Positions 43,770 to 57,008 of a stretch of 64,000 nucleotides of DNA are shown piece by piece. The translations under genes were made by a program, and so were the position numbers. The stretch is from contig NZ_FOLC01000003.1 of assembly GCF_900112135.1 (NCBI RefSeq), positions 186,001 to 250,000 of the forward strand. Reading direction: 5' to 3'. The notes beneath the pieces were generated by a model, which ran no database searches, had not been told where the DNA came from, and was given only the letters and a program-made list of their open reading frames with translations. How positions within the stretch are numbered: the stretch's first letter is position 1; each line of letters begins with the position of its first letter. The DNA comes from Collimonas sp. OK412. GTDB lineage: Bacteria > Pseudomonadota > Gammaproteobacteria > Burkholderiales > Burkholderiaceae_D.

Positions 43770-45113
43770 TCAGTCTTGCCGCAGCGCCAGTTGCGCGCGC
43801 TGGAAACTCACCTTGAAACGGCTGCCCTTGCCATACTCGGAAGTGATTTCAAGGCGGCCGCGATGGCGCAGCAGGACATGTTTCACGATCGCCAGGCCGA
43901 GGCCGGTTCCCTGTGTAGCGCGTGACCGGGTTTTGTCGACGCGGTAGAAACGTTCGGTAAGCCTGCTCAGGTGTTCGGCCGCGATGCCGATGCCATCGTC
44001 GGCAACCACCAGGCTGGCGCACTCTTCTTCCATGCCCCAGCTGACATCGATGCGGCCGCCGTCCGGGGTATACCGGACCGCATTCGAAAGCAGGTTGGCA
44101 AACGCACTTTCCAGCTCATCGTGATTGCCTTTCAGGTCGACGTCCTGCACCTGTAAAGTGATGCTGTGCCTGCCGCCGGACAAGGCCCTCGCCTCTTCCA
44201 CCAAACGATTCAGCAACGGCTTGATGCGCACCGCGTCGTTCGATGGGGGCTGCACAAGCGATTCCAGCCTGGTGAGGGTCAGCATGTCGGCCACCAGCCT
44301 TTGCATGCGCTGCCCCTGCTCAGCCATCAGATGCAACTGGCGCTGCCGGGTTTCTTCGCTCATTTCGCTGCTCAGCGCATGTTCGAGAAAGCCGTTGATG
44401 ACTGTCAGCGGCGTGCGCAGTTCATGCGATGCATTGGCGATGAAATCGCGCCGCATGGTATCCATTTTTTCGTTTTGCGTGGCATCGTGGGTGACCAGGA
44501 TCTGGCGCCGGCTTTCGAATGAAATCAGCTGCACCAGGATTTTCCTGTCGTGATGCATGAACGGCAAAGGCTGTTCAAAACGCCCCGAGAGCATGTAATC
44601 GACGAAATCGGGAGAACGTATCAGGTTGGTCAGCAAACGCCCCTCGTCGCGCTTCAGGTCCAGCCCCAGGTGGGTTTGCGCCGCGGGGTTGCACCACTCC
44701 AGATGCATCACGCCATCGACGATCACCACGCCGTCCGGCAGCAAGCTCATGGCTTGCCGAAAGCGCGCCAGCCATTCCGCCATCTCGGCCCGCGAGCGCT
44801 CGTCTTCCAGGCGGATATCTTCCAGCGCGGCAAATGCGTGCGCCCACAATCCCCAGGTTTTCGGCCGGCGGCCGCCGACCGGCGTATCCATCCAGCGTTC
44901 GATCTGGTACAGCGACCACATCTGCAGGAACAGCAAGCCTGCCAGCGACAAGCTAAAGAACAGCAGGCCGACAATAGCGCCGCCAACCGCGGCGACCGCT
45001 ACCGCAATCAGGGACAGCAAGCCAAACCAGAGCAGCGCCGGCACCCAGAATTTGCGCGCGCTGCGGGTGCTGGCGCCGGCTCCGGGTCTGGCTCCGGGTC
45101 TGGCTCTTGTCAC
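43770..45113 (-). CDS. phoR: Phosphate regulon sensor kinase PhoR (copy 1)
   Basis: This 447-residue inner membrane kinase has a Pro/Arg-rich basic tail, two close transmembrane helices (about 22-66) and a PAS domain (about 115-205, LLPDGVVIVDGVMHLEWCNPAA). HisKA (NASHELRTPLTVINGF) and HATPase (GTGLGLAIVKHVLLRH) follow. The small extracytoplasmic part is typical of PhoR, which senses phosphate through the Pst/PhoU complex. GTG start overlaps the phoB stop by four bases (GTGA). A 12-base tandem repeat near the start encodes ARPGARPGA. A second PhoR lies at 59776-61086; this one is not next to pst. Confidence 0.88.
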   Translation of the reverse strand: MTRARPGARPGAGASTRSARKFWVPALLWFGLLSLIAVAVAAVGGAIVGLLFFSLSLAGLLFLQMWSLYQIERWMDTPVGGRRPKTWGLWAHAFAALEDIRLEDERSRAEMAEWLARFRQAMSLLPDGVVIVDGVMHLEWCNPAAQTHLGLDLKRDEGRLLTNLIRSPDFVDYMLSGRFEQPLPFMHHDRKILVQLISFESRRQILVTHDATQNEKMDTMRRDFIANASHELRTPLTVINGFLEHALSSEMSEETRQRQLHLMAEQGQRMQRLVADMLTLTRLESLVQPPSNDAVRIKPLLNRLVEEARALSGGRHSITLQVQDVDLKGNHDELESAFANLLSNAVRYTPDGGRIDVSWGMEEECASLVVADDGIGIAAEHLSRLTERFYRVDKTRSRATQGTGLGLAIVKHVLLRHRGRLEITSEYGKGSRFKVSFQRAQLALRQD

Positions 45114-45808
45114 GCTGCCGGCTCGGCGTTGAGCTTATAGCCGACGCCACGCACGGTCTTCACGTAATCGGCGGCGAGGCCAAGCGATTTGCGCAGGCGC
45201 ATGATGTGGACGTCCACCGTGCGCTCTTCGATGAAAGTATGGTCGCCCCAGACTTTATCGAGCAACTGCGCGCGCGAGAAAATCCGGTCCGGATGCGCCA
45301 CCAGGAAACGCAGCAGCTTGAACTCAGCCTGGTCCAGTTCGATTTCCTGGCTGTCGACCGTCACCTGGTAACGGTCGGTGTCTATCTGGATCAAGCCGTG
45401 GCTGAGCAGGCTTTGTCCGAGTTCCGGGATCTTGCGCCTCAGCAGCGCCTGGATCCGGGCAATCAGTTCCTTGGGTGAAAACGGTTTGGTGACATAGTCG
45501 TCGGCGCCGGCATTGAGCCCGCGCACCTTGTCTTCATCCATCCCCTTGGCCGTCAGCATGATGACCGGCAAGGTGGCGCTGCGCGGCTGGCTGCGCCACT
45601 CTTGCAGCAGCGCTAGGCCGGAGGTATCAGGCAGCATCCAGTCCAGCAGCACGGCCTTGGGCAAGACCCCGACGATCGCCTGCCGCGCTTCGCTGGCGCT
45701 ATACGCTATTTCGCAGGAAAAGCCGGCGTCGTCGAGCGTAAACCGCAGCAGCTCGGCGATGCCCGGTTCATCTTCGACGATCAGGATGTGGGTTTGATAT
45801 TTCGACAT
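45110..45808 (-). CDS. phoB: Phosphate regulon response regulator PhoB (copy 1)
   Basis: This 232-residue OmpR-family regulator has a receiver (residues 1-120, VEDEPGIAELL, phosphoacceptor in VLLDWMLPDTSG, switch Lys in YVTKPFSP). The DNA-binding winged helix is VFSRAQLLDKVWG-like (IFSRAQLLDKVWGDHTFIEERTVDVHI). The ATG at 45808 was preferred to a TTG six bases upstream. It lies 33 bases after glmM on the same strand and overlaps phoR. It may thus be transcribed with folP-glmM. Whether copy 1 or copy 2 drives the Pho regulon is not decidable from sequence. Confidence 0.88.
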   Translation of the reverse strand: MSKYQTHILIVEDEPGIAELLRFTLDDAGFSCEIAYSASEARQAIVGVLPKAVLLDWMLPDTSGLALLQEWRSQPRSATLPVIMLTAKGMDEDKVRGLNAGADDYVTKPFSPKELIARIQALLRRKIPELGQSLLSHGLIQIDTDRYQVTVDSQEIELDQAEFKLLRFLVAHPDRIFSRAQLLDKVWGDHTFIEERTVDVHIMRLRKSLGLAADYVKTVRGVGYKLNAEPAA

Positions 45809-45841
45809 CGGCAATAGGCTCTATTCAGTGGAAGTCGATCG

Positions 45842-47179
45842 TCAGGACGTGACTTTAGCGGCGATCCGGCGCGCCATCGCTTGCGCCAGGTCAGCATCCT
45901 TGGCTTCGACCATGACGCGTATCAGCGGCTCGGTGCCCGAGGCGCGGATCAGCACGCGCCCGTTATCGCCGAGCTCACGCTCGACCGCTTCTTTCTCCGC
46001 CACCATCGCCGGATTCTTCTGCCAGTCGAAACCTGCGCTCACGTTCACGTTGACCAAGGTTTGCGGGTAAAGCGTCATATCGGCAGTCAGCTGCGCCAGC
46101 GTTTCGCCGTCGCGCTTCAAGGCCGACAAGACCTGCAGCGCGGACACGATGCCGTCGCCGGTGGTATGTTTGTCGAGGCAAAGCAGATGGCCGGAGCCCT
46201 CGCCGCCCAGGATCCAGCCACGCTCTTTCATCACTTCCAGCACATAACGGTCGCCGACCTTGGCGCGCGCAAACTCGACGCCCATCTGGCGGAACGCCAC
46301 TTCCAGCGCCATGTTGGTCATCAGGGTGCCGACCGCCCCTTTGACCGGCCCGGTCTTCATGCGGTCCTTGACCATCACATACAACAGCTCGTCGCCATTG
46401 TAGATGCGGCCGCCGGCATCGACCATCAGCAGGCGGTCGGCGTCGCCGTCCAGCGCAATGCCGATGTCCGCGCGGTTGGAGCGCACCGCCAGCGCCAGCG
46501 CGTCCGGCGCGGTGGAGCCGAAACCGGCGTTGATGTTGAAGCCGTTGGGCTGGTTGCCGATAGAAATGACTTCCGCCCCCAGCTCGTGGAATACGTACGG
46601 CGCAATATGGTAGGCGGCGCCGTGGGCGCTATCGACCACGATGGTCAGTCCGCGCAGGTCGAGCTCGTTGGGGAACGTGCTTTTGCAGAATTCGATATAA
46701 CGTCCAGGCGCGTCGTCCAGGCGCTTTGCCTTGCCCAGCTTATCCGACGACACGCAAACCATCGGCAACTCCAGCGCAACTTCGATGGCGGTTTCCACCG
46801 CATCCGCCAGCTTGTTCCCTTGCGCCGAGAAAAATTTGATGCCGTTGTCTTCGTACGGATTATGCGACGCTGAAATCACCACCCCGGCCGACAAGCGCAA
46901 GGCGCGCGTCAGGTAGGCAATCGCCGGCGTCGGCATGGGGCCTGCCAGCATCACGTCGACGCCGGCGGCGGCAAAACCCGCCTCCAGCGCGGCTTCCAGC
47001 ATGTAACCGGAGACCCGGGTATCTTTACCTATCAGCACGGTTGGCTTGCCGGTTCCCGATTTGGCTTGGGCCAGCACTTTACCCGCGGCGTAACCCAGCT
47101 TCATTACAAAATCCGGCGTAATCGGCGCTACGCCAACGCGCCCGCGGACACCATCGGTACCAAAATATTTTCTTGTCAT
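45842..47179 (-). CDS. glmM: Phosphoglucosamine mutase
   Basis: This 445-residue enzyme converts glucosamine-6-phosphate to glucosamine-1-phosphate for peptidoglycan and LPS precursors. Motifs: N-terminal [13 protein letters not shown], the phosphoserine loop [15 protein letters not shown] (Ser105), metal loop [11 protein letters not shown] and sugar loop GEGSGHLLC. The length is standard. GAGGGTTGAG precedes the ATG. It follows folP by 45 bases, the usual folP-glmM arrangement, and is followed by phoB-phoR. Confidence 0.97.
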   Translation of the reverse strand: MTRKYFGTDGVRGRVGVAPITPDFVMKLGYAAGKVLAQAKSGTGKPTVLIGKDTRVSGYMLEAALEAGFAAAGVDVMLAGPMPTPAIAYLTRALRLSAGVVISASHNPYEDNGIKFFSAQGNKLADAVETAIEVALELPMVCVSSDKLGKAKRLDDAPGRYIEFCKSTFPNELDLRGLTIVVDSAHGAAYHIAPYVFHELGAEVISIGNQPNGFNINAGFGSTAPDALALAVRSNRADIGIALDGDADRLLMVDAGGRIYNGDELLYVMVKDRMKTGPVKGAVGTLMTNMALEVAFRQMGVEFARAKVGDRYVLEVMKERGWILGGEGSGHLLCLDKHTTGDGIVSALQVLSALKRDGETLAQLTADMTLYPQTLVNVNVSAGFDWQKNPAMVAEKEAVERELGDNGRVLIRASGTEPLIRVMVEAKDADLAQAMARRIAAKVTS

Positions 47180-47224
47180 CTCAACCCTCAGTCACATGCA
47201 TTTCAATCATAACCGTCTTGCTGC

Positions 47225-48070
47225 TCATGTCCGCTGCGCCGCCTGCCACACCTTGAGCGCGTCCACCGTCTCGGCCACATCATGCACCCGGACTATCTTA
47301 GCACCCTGCGAAACCGCCGCCAAAGCCGCCGCTAGGCTGCCGGCAAGGCGCCGCTCCAACGGCTTGCCGGTCAGCTGTCCCAGCATGGTTTTACGCGACA
47401 TGCCTGCCAGCAAGGGCAAGTCCAGCGCACGCTGGATATCTCCCATGCTTTGCAACAAGGCAACATTATGCGCCAAGGTCTTGCCAAAACCAAAGCCTGG
47501 ATCGATGCTGATGCGATTCCGGCTGATCCCCGCCTGCTCCAGCGCCGCCACCCGCTCATGCAAAAAAGCGCTGACTTCGGCCACCACATCCTGGTACTCG
47601 GGCTTGATCTGCATGGTTTGCGGATCGGCCTGCATGTGCATGACGCACAGGCCGCAATCGCTGTCGCTTACTGCTTCCAAGGCGCCGGGCGCACGCAAGC
47701 CGTTGATATCGTTGATCAGGTCGGCGCCGGCGGCGAGCGCTTCGCGCATCACGGCCGGCTTGTAGGTGTCGACGGAGAGCGGCTTGCCGCAATCGCGCAA
47801 GGCATAAATCGCCGGCATGACGCGGTCCAGCTCTTCTTCCAGCGACAGCGCCGGGCTGCCGGGACGGCTCGACTCGCCGCCGATGTCGATGATGTCGACG
47901 CCGTCAGCGATCATCTGCTCCGCGTGCGACAAGGCAAATTCGAGCGAATGGAATTGCCCGCCGTCGGAAAACGAATCGGGCGTGATGTTGAGTATGCCCA
48001 TCACCAGCGGCCGCGCCTGCGGCGTGTTGACCGGCAGCCGGTACCGGCCGCATTGAAAATACTGTTGCAT
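47225..48070 (-). CDS. folP: Dihydropteroate synthase
   Basis: This 281-residue TIM-barrel enzyme joins p-aminobenzoate to dihydropterin pyrophosphate in folate synthesis and is the sulfonamide target. Motifs: MGILNITPDSFSDGG, GVDIIDIGGESSRPG, DLINDINGL and DPGFGFGKTL. The N-terminus MQQYFQCGRYRLPV is typical. It lies between ftsH and glmM on the same strand, but a clear terminator stands between ftsH and folP. Confidence 0.97.
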   Translation of the reverse strand: MQQYFQCGRYRLPVNTPQARPLVMGILNITPDSFSDGGQFHSLEFALSHAEQMIADGVDIIDIGGESSRPGSPALSLEEELDRVMPAIYALRDCGKPLSVDTYKPAVMREALAAGADLINDINGLRAPGALEAVSDSDCGLCVMHMQADPQTMQIKPEYQDVVAEVSAFLHERVAALEQAGISRNRISIDPGFGFGKTLAHNVALLQSMGDIQRALDLPLLAGMSRKTMLGQLTGKPLERRLAGSLAAALAAVSQGAKIVRVHDVAETVDALKVWQAAQRT

Positions 48071-48102
48071 ATAGAAATTCTATTGAAAGCGCGAAAATAA
48101 AC

Positions 48103-48130
48103 AAAAAGGGCGAGGATCGCTCCTCACCCT
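48103..48130 (-). terminator. Terminator after ftsH
   Basis: On the minus strand AGGGTGAGGA-GCGA-TCCTCGCCCT (48130-48107, one mismatch) is followed by TTTTT. It ends the rlmE-ftsH unit before folP. Confidence 0.85.
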
Positions 48131-48182
48131 TGCTGATGGTCATTTCACAAACCGCGACGCCAGACCGGCGCTCCGGGCCAGG

Positions 48183-50069
48183 TCAGGCCGGTGCGGTGGC
48201 GTTCGGCGAAACCCCGCCGGACGAATTGTCGCTAGGCGCCTTGCGCACCGAGCTGCCGGCTTTCGGCAGGCGCGGCTCCAGGCCTTCCATGATGTCGTTG
48301 ATCTGGTCAGCGTCGATGGTTTCCCAGTCAAGCAAGGCCTTGGTCATGGCTTCGACCTTGTCCTTGTTTTCCTCCAGCAGGCGGCGCGACAAGGCGTATT
48401 GCTGGTCGAGGATGCTGCGGATCTCGGCGTCGACTTTTTGCTGGGTTGCTTCCGACACGGTCTTGGCCGACATGCGGCCGAAGTACGCGTCCTGCTCGGT
48501 ATCTTCATAGACCATGGTGCCCAGGGTCTCGGACATGCCGTAACGGGTAACCATCGCCCGCGCCAGCTTGGTAGCGCGCTCGAAGTCGTTGGACGCGCCG
48601 GTCGACATCTGGTGCATGAAGATTTCTTCCGAAATACGGCCGCCGAACAGGATGGCGATCTCTTCCAGCATCTTGTCCTTGTACATGTTGACGCGGTCAT
48701 GCTCTGGCAATTGCCAGGTCAGGCCCAGCGCAAAGCCGCGCGGCATGATGGTGACCTTGTGCACCGGATCGGCTTTCGGCAGCAGCTTCGCGACCACGGC
48801 ATGGCCGGATTCGTGATACGCCGTATTGCGGCGTTCTTCTTCACGCATCACGGCAGACTTGCGCTCAGGGCCCATGACGATCTTGTCCTTGGCATCCTCG
48901 AAATCCTGCATCTCGACCAGGCGCTTGGCGCGGCGGGCTGCAAACAGGGCTGCTTCGTTAACCAGGTTGGCCAGGTCGGCGCCCGAGAAGCCAGGCGTGC
49001 CGCGCGCCAGGATATCGGCCTTGACGTCGGTCGAAATCGGCACTTTGCGCATGTGCACGTTCAAAATCTGCTCACGGCCGCGGATGTCCGGCAAGCCGAC
49101 CACCACCTGGCGGTCGAAACGGCCCGGACGCAGCAAGGCTTTGTCCAGCACGTCGGAACGGTTGGTGGCAGCGATCACGATCACGCCGGAATTGGCCTCG
49201 AAGCCATCCATCTCGACCAGCATCTGGTTCAGCGTCTGTTCGCGTTCGTCATTGCCGCCGCCCATGCCGGCGCCGCGATGACGGCCCACCGCATCGATTT
49301 CATCGATGAAAATGATGCAAGGAGCATGTTTCTTGGCATTCTCGAACATGTCGCGTACCCGCGATGCGCCGACGCCGACAAACATTTCAACGAAATCCGA
49401 ACCGGAAATGGTGAAAAACGGTACTTTGGCTTCGCCGGCAATCGCACGCGCCAGCAAAGTCTTACCAGTACCCGGAGGACCGACCATCAGCACGCCGTGC
49501 GGAATACGGCCGCCCAGTTTCTGGAATTTGGTAGGGTCGCGCAGGAAATCGACCAGTTCGGAAACTTCTTCCTTGGCTTCGTCGCAACCGGCAACGTCGG
49601 CAAAGGTGACAGAATTGCTGTTTTCATCAAGCATGCGCGCCTTCGACTTGCCGAACGAGAACGCCCCGCCCTTGCCGCCGCCCTGCATCTGCCGCATGAA
49701 GAAGATCCAGACCCCGAGCAACAGGATCATCGGGAACCAGGAAATGAAGATCTGCTGCAGGAACGATGGTTCTTCCGGCTGCTTGACTTCAAATTTGACG
49801 TTGTTGTTGACCAAGTCGCCGATCAAGCCGCGGTCCAGCGACGTAATGGCGGTTTTCACTTTCTTGCCGTCCGAAGTGCTGGCGACAATGTTGCCCCCTT
49901 CAATCGTCGCATCGGTGATATGTCCGGCCCTGATTTCAGTGATGAGATCAGAATAGGCAATCGGCCCTGCGCCGCTGGCCAGTCCTCGGCCGTCGAACTG
50001 CTTGAATACGGTGAAAAGCACCAGGGCGATGACCACCCAGATGGCGGCTTTGGAAAACATGTTGTTCAC
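48183..50069 (-). CDS. ftsH: ATP-dependent zinc metalloprotease FtsH
   Basis: This 628-residue membrane-anchored AAA+ protease degrades misassembled membrane proteins and regulators such as LpxC. The GTG at 50069 is the likely start: AAGGAG lies five bases upstream, and it gives the usual [11 protein letters not shown]... N-terminus; longer frames have no support. Two transmembrane segments (about 4-24 and 100-120) are followed by Walker [19 protein letters not shown], the arginine finger in RPGRFDRQ and the zinc site HESGH. It ends in a Ser/Pro tail. It follows rlmE with a 136-base gap, the common gene order. Confidence 0.97.
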   Translation of the reverse strand: MNNMFSKAAIWVVIALVLFTVFKQFDGRGLASGAGPIAYSDLITEIRAGHITDATIEGGNIVASTSDGKKVKTAITSLDRGLIGDLVNNNVKFEVKQPEEPSFLQQIFISWFPMILLLGVWIFFMRQMQGGGKGGAFSFGKSKARMLDENSNSVTFADVAGCDEAKEEVSELVDFLRDPTKFQKLGGRIPHGVLMVGPPGTGKTLLARAIAGEAKVPFFTISGSDFVEMFVGVGASRVRDMFENAKKHAPCIIFIDEIDAVGRHRGAGMGGGNDEREQTLNQMLVEMDGFEANSGVIVIAATNRSDVLDKALLRPGRFDRQVVVGLPDIRGREQILNVHMRKVPISTDVKADILARGTPGFSGADLANLVNEAALFAARRAKRLVEMQDFEDAKDKIVMGPERKSAVMREEERRNTAYHESGHAVVAKLLPKADPVHKVTIMPRGFALGLTWQLPEHDRVNMYKDKMLEEIAILFGGRISEEIFMHQMSTGASNDFERATKLARAMVTRYGMSETLGTMVYEDTEQDAYFGRMSAKTVSEATQQKVDAEIRSILDQQYALSRRLLEENKDKVEAMTKALLDWETIDADQINDIMEGLEPRLPKAGSSVRKAPSDNSSGGVSPNATAPA

Positions 50070-50205
50070 TAGAACTCCTTGGACGCGCTGCGCGCCTGAC
50101 ATAGGTACAGCTTCGAGGTATTCATTAGATTTTACTCGGAATAGATACGGCTTGCTAGGCAGGATATGTGGCCGTACCAACGATAAATCAAGGAAAACTT
50201 GTTAA

Positions 50206-50850
50206 TTACCTTGGATTTTTCAATATCTTGCCAAGCAAGAAGATTTCCGAGGACTTGTCGCGGCTGGCTTTGGGCTTCCGGGAGGCCACGGTTTTGAACT
50301 CCTGGCGGAATTTCATCAACACTTCGTTGTAGCCGGTGCCGTTGAAACACTTCGCCAGCAAGGCGCCGCCCGGCTTCATGTGCTGCTGCGCAAATTCAAT
50401 TGCCAAATCGATAATCTCCTCCACCCGCGCCGCATCGGAAATGGCGATGCCGGACAGGTTGGGCGCCATGTCGGACAGCACCAGGTCCACCTTGCGCCCC
50501 TCCAGCAGGCGCTCCAGCTGGCGCAGGCTGTCCGCCTCGCGGAAGTCGCCCTGGATGAAATGGACATCGGCGATCGGCTCCATCGGCAGGATATCCAGGC
50601 CGATGATCATGCCGTGGATGCCGCCGCCGTCCTGGCCCGCCAGCTTGTTGCGCGCGTATTGCGACCAGCTGCCCGGGGTCGATCCAAGGTCGACAATGAT
50701 CTGGCCAGGCTTGATCAGCTTGTCCAGTTCGTCGATTTCTTTCAGCTTGTAGGCGGCCCGCGCACGGTAGCCTTCTTTCTGCGCCAGCTTCACATAAGGA
50801 TCGTTAATGTGGTCGTGCAGCCAGTTTTTGTTTAATTTCTTCTTTGCCAT
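50206..50850 (-). CDS. rlmE: 23S rRNA (uridine2552-2'-O)-methyltransferase RlmE
   Basis: This 214-residue Rossmann-fold methyltransferase (FtsJ/RrmJ) modifies U2552 in the A loop late in 50S assembly. Motifs: SAM-binding [16 protein letters not shown], catalytic K-D-K-E set recognisable as Lys in YKLKEID, Asp in [12 protein letters not shown], Lys in LAKCFNG and Glu near the C-terminus. A basic N-terminus ([12 protein letters not shown]) binds RNA. It is only 31 bases from the divergent yhbY start. No Shine-Dalgarno is seen; TATTCT lies six bases before the ATG. Confidence 0.96.
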   Translation of the reverse strand: MAKKKLNKNWLHDHINDPYVKLAQKEGYRARAAYKLKEIDELDKLIKPGQIIVDLGSTPGSWSQYARNKLAGQDGGGIHGMIIGLDILPMEPIADVHFIQGDFREADSLRQLERLLEGRKVDLVLSDMAPNLSGIAISDAARVEEIIDLAIEFAQQHMKPGGALLAKCFNGTGYNEVLMKFRQEFKTVASRKPKASRDKSSEIFLLGKILKNPR

Positions 50851-50881
50851 TCGCGTAGAATACCGTTTTTAAGGAATTTTT

Positions 50882-51352
50882 ATGTTGAAACTTACATCCG
50901 CCGAGCGTAGCGAGCTCCGTTCCCAAGCCCACGGACTGAATCCGGTGGTCCTGATCAGCGAAGATGGCTTGAAGCCGTCCCTGATGAAAGAGATCGATGC
51001 CAGCCTGAACTCGCACGGCCTGATTAAAGTGCGTGTATTCGGTGATGATCGCGAGGCACGGATTGCCATCTACGAAACCATTTGCGAAAAACTCGGCGCA
51101 GCCCCGGTACAACACATCGGCAAGCTGCTGGTCCTGTACCGGCCGCAAAAAGATGCTGCCAAAGAACGCAGCGAAAGCCGTGGCAAGGGCATGCGTGAAG
51201 TGACCATCGTCAAGCCAAGCCCAAGCGGCACCAAGCGGCCGTCGGTGACCAAGGTCATGGTAAAAGGCAATGAACGCGTGACCCAGGGCGGCAATATCAA
51301 GCGCGCCAAACCGCGTCAGAAAAGCAGCAAGAAATCCGCATTGGGCCGTTGA
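50882..51352 (+). CDS. yhbY: CRM-domain ribosome assembly protein YhbY
   Basis: This 156-residue protein contains the CRM RNA-binding domain (residues 1-97) seen in YhbY, which associates with pre-50S ribosomes. It begins LTSAERSELRSQAHGLNPVVLI and contains HGLIKVRVFGDD and VLYRPQK. E. coli YhbY is 97 residues; here a basic Lys/Arg/Ser tail of about 55 residues is added, common in beta-proteobacteria. AAGGAA precedes the ATG. It is divergent from the ribosome-modifying rlmE. Confidence 0.9.
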   Translation: MLKLTSAERSELRSQAHGLNPVVLISEDGLKPSLMKEIDASLNSHGLIKVRVFGDDREARIAIYETICEKLGAAPVQHIGKLLVLYRPQKDAAKERSESRGKGMREVTIVKPSPSGTKRPSVTKVMVKGNERVTQGGNIKRAKPRQKSSKKSALGR

Positions 51353-51401
51353 TGCCTGCCGCTTCGGCAAATACCACAGCCTGCGCGGGGCGGCCAGTCG
51401 C

Positions 51402-51857
51402 CTAGCGCAAGCTGCGCAAACGCAGGATCAGTCCCACTCCCAGCAAGCTCTGGATCAGGTAGATGCCGCTGGCGACGCCATGCAGGATGCCAAACCGCGT
51501 CTTGGCGTCGGCGCTCATGACACCGCCGGCCGCCGCTTCCCGCAAATCCGCCATGAACGGCTGGATGCAGAAATAACCGACCAACGTGCAAACCAGCATC
51601 GCCAGCGCCAGCCGCATCAGGGTCTTGCGCAACGGCGCCGCATCATCGTGGGTACGGTAGCTGAACAGCATGACCAGGACTATGCCGCAGGCCACCGACA
51701 GCCAGGCCTCGATCCGGAACAGGCTCCCTGCAATGGTGCCGGCCAGCACGCGGTCGGGCAAGGTGGCAAACAAGGTCGGCGCAACCAGATAGCCTACCGT
51801 CCACAAACTACCGACCCACAAGGTCGCGACTAACAACCTGCATCGCACTACAAACAT
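51402..51857 (-). CDS. DUF4149-family small membrane protein
   Basis: This 151-residue protein has four hydrophobic helices (about 5-28, 48-67, 80-100 and 125-145) and the family-like opening LLVATLWVGSLWTVGYLVAPTLF. It resembles the DUF4149/TMEM205-like family of unknown function. Its position between yhbY and greA, on the same strand as greA, is conserved in several Burkholderiales as far as known. Function cannot be stated. Confidence 0.8.
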   Translation of the reverse strand: MFVVRCRLLVATLWVGSLWTVGYLVAPTLFATLPDRVLAGTIAGSLFRIEAWLSVACGIVLVMLFSYRTHDDAAPLRKTLMRLALAMLVCTLVGYFCIQPFMADLREAAAGGVMSADAKTRFGILHGVASGIYLIQSLLGVGLILRLRSLR

Positions 51858-51922
51858 TGCTGCTCCCGGATTTTCTGATCGAATGCTGCGCCGGCGCCGC
51901 CGGGCGCCGTCATGGCCACGCT

Positions 51923-52399
51923 TTAGACGTAGCGGACTTCCAGGATTTCATACTCGCGAATGCCGGATGGCGCTTGCACGCCCACCACGTCGCCTGCGGT
52001 CTTGCCGATCAGCGCGCGTGCGATCGGCGAAGTCACGGAAACCTTGGACAGCTTGATATCGGCTTCATCGGTGCCGACGATCTGATAAGTCACCTTATCG
52101 CCCGACTCCAGGTCTTCCAGGTCGACCGTAGAGGCGAACACCACGCGTCCGTCCGCATCCAGCGTTGCCGGATCAATAACCTGCGCGGCGCCCAGCTTCC
52201 CTTCCAGGTCGGCGATCCGGCCTTCGACAAAACCTTGCCGCTCTTTCGCCGCATCGTAATCCGCGTTTTCCGAAAGATCGCCATGCGCGCGCGCTTCCGC
52301 GATGGCCTTGATGACCGCTTGACGCTCTTTGGTTTTCAAATGATGCAATTCGTCTTTCAGCAATTGCGCGCCATGCTTGGTAAGAGGTACTGAGCTCAT
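51923..52399 (-). CDS. greA: Transcript cleavage factor GreA
   Basis: This 158-residue factor enters the RNA polymerase secondary channel and rescues backtracked complexes. An N-terminal coiled coil has the acidic tip (ARAHGDLSENADYDAAKE), and the C-terminal FKBP-like domain ends APSGIREYEILEVRYV. The ATG at 52399 gives the family N-terminus SSVPLTKHGAQLL; two TTG codons a few residues upstream are less likely. It follows carB by 216 bases, and may share the carAB transcript or use its own promoter. Length is normal. Confidence 0.97.
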   Translation of the reverse strand: MSSVPLTKHGAQLLKDELHHLKTKERQAVIKAIAEARAHGDLSENADYDAAKERQGFVEGRIADLEGKLGAAQVIDPATLDADGRVVFASTVDLEDLESGDKVTYQIVGTDEADIKLSKVSVTSPIARALIGKTAGDVVGVQAPSGIREYEILEVRYV

Positions 52400-52582
52400 A
52401 GGGATGGTATTCAACAAATATTAAATAAGGTTTATGACGCAGGGTGCGCCACGCACACGATAAAAGGTCACGGAGGTCAAAAACGCACCGGGAAAAGATG
52501 CGCTGATGACCTCCGCAGGAACTTCTGTAGCTAAATTGTGCGTTTCATCGGCTTCCAGGCGCCAACACAGCCCGGAAGCGAC

Positions 52583-52608
52583 TCAGGATGCGCCTAGGCA
52601 CATCCTGA
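52583..52608. repeat. Inverted repeat between carB and greA
   Basis: TCAGGATG and CATCCTGA form an 8-bp stem with a 10-base loop just after the carB stop. No T run follows, so it may be a pause or RNA-processing hairpin rather than a terminator. Confidence 0.4.
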
Positions 52609-52615
52609 TCTGGCC

Positions 52616-55829
<3,214 letters not shown>

Positions 55830-55837
<8 letters not shown>

Positions 55838-57008
55838 TTTTATTTTTCTCCAACATCGTTTGATTCATCAATTGAATGAAACGATCGAACAAGGGGGCGA
55901 TGTCATGCGGGCCGGGCGACGCTTCCGGGTGGCCCTGGAAGCAGAACGCCGGCTTGTCGGTGCGGGCGAAACCCTGCAGCGAACCGTCGAACAGGGAAAC
56001 GTGGGTGACGCGGCAATTGGCCGGCAAGGTCGCGCCATCCACTGCAAAACCGTGGTTTTGCGAAGTGATCAGCACTTGCTTGCTGTCCAGGTCCTGCACC
56101 GGATGATTGGCGCCGTGGTGGCCGAACTTCATCTTCAGCGTCTTGGCGCCGGACGCCAGCGCCATGATCTGGTGGCCGAGGCAGATGCCGAAGGTCGGCA
56201 CGCCGCGCTCGATCAGTTCCTTGGTGGCGGCAATCGCGTAGTCGCAAGGCTCCGGGTCGCCAGGACCGTTGGACAGGAAAATCCCGTCCGGGTTGAGCGC
56301 CAGCGCATCGGCAGCCGAAGCCTGGGCCGGCAGCACGGTAATCTTGCAGCCGCGCTGCGCCAGCATGCGCAGGATGTTGAACTTGACGCCGTAGTCGAAC
56401 GCCACCACGTGGTATTTAGGCGTGATCTGCTGGTCGTAGCCGCGGCCGAGGCGCCATTCCGTCTGGCTCCAGCTGTAAGCCTTGGTGGTCGAAACCACCT
56501 TGGCCAGGTCCATGCCGGCCAGGCCGGGGAAACCGCGCGCCAGTTCCAGCGCCTTGGCGGTTGCGGCTGCGATATCCTGCTCGCCGGCAACGATGGCGCC
56601 GCCCTGCGCACCCTTTTCGCGCAGGATGCGGGTCAGCTTGCGGGTATCGATGCCGGCGATGGCGACGATGTTCGATTCCTGCAGGTAGGCGTCGAGGGTC
56701 TTGGTGGAACGGAAATTCGAGACCAGGCGCGGCAGGTCGCGGATGATGAGGCCGGCGGCATGGATTTGCGAAGATTCGACATCTTCTTCATTGACGCCGG
56801 TATTGCCGATATGCGGATAAGTAAGGGTGACGATCTGGCGGCTGTAGCTTGGATCGGTGAGGATTTCCTGGTAGCCGGTCATGGCGGTATTGAATACGAC
56901 CTCGCCAGTCGTATGACCGGCAGCGCCAATGGAAATACCTTGGAAAATCGTCCCATCTGCTAGCGCGAGGATGGCCGGTACGGTGAGGCCAGAAAAAAAT
57001 GGCTGCAA
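55830..57008 (-). CDS. carA: Carbamoyl-phosphate synthase small subunit (glutaminase)
   Basis: This 392-residue glutamine amidotransferase subunit feeds ammonia to CarB. The TTG at 57008 is chosen as start: it has AGGAG seven bases upstream and yields an N-terminus leading into [15 protein letters not shown], while the longer open frame lacks support. The class I amidotransferase triad is present: Cys in [14 protein letters not shown], His and Glu in [13 protein letters not shown]. The start is followed by the CPSase domain with [16 protein letters not shown]. It begins the carA-carB unit, with greA downstream. Confidence 0.96.

Noticed and set aside
45809-45841. Separate Pho box or promoter for phoB copy 1
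   Set aside because: The gap to glmM is only 33 bases and has no Pho-box-like sequence.
48399-50072. A 557-codon open frame opposite ftsH
   Set aside because: It is antisense to a highly conserved gene; the composition is that of a reverse-strand shadow.
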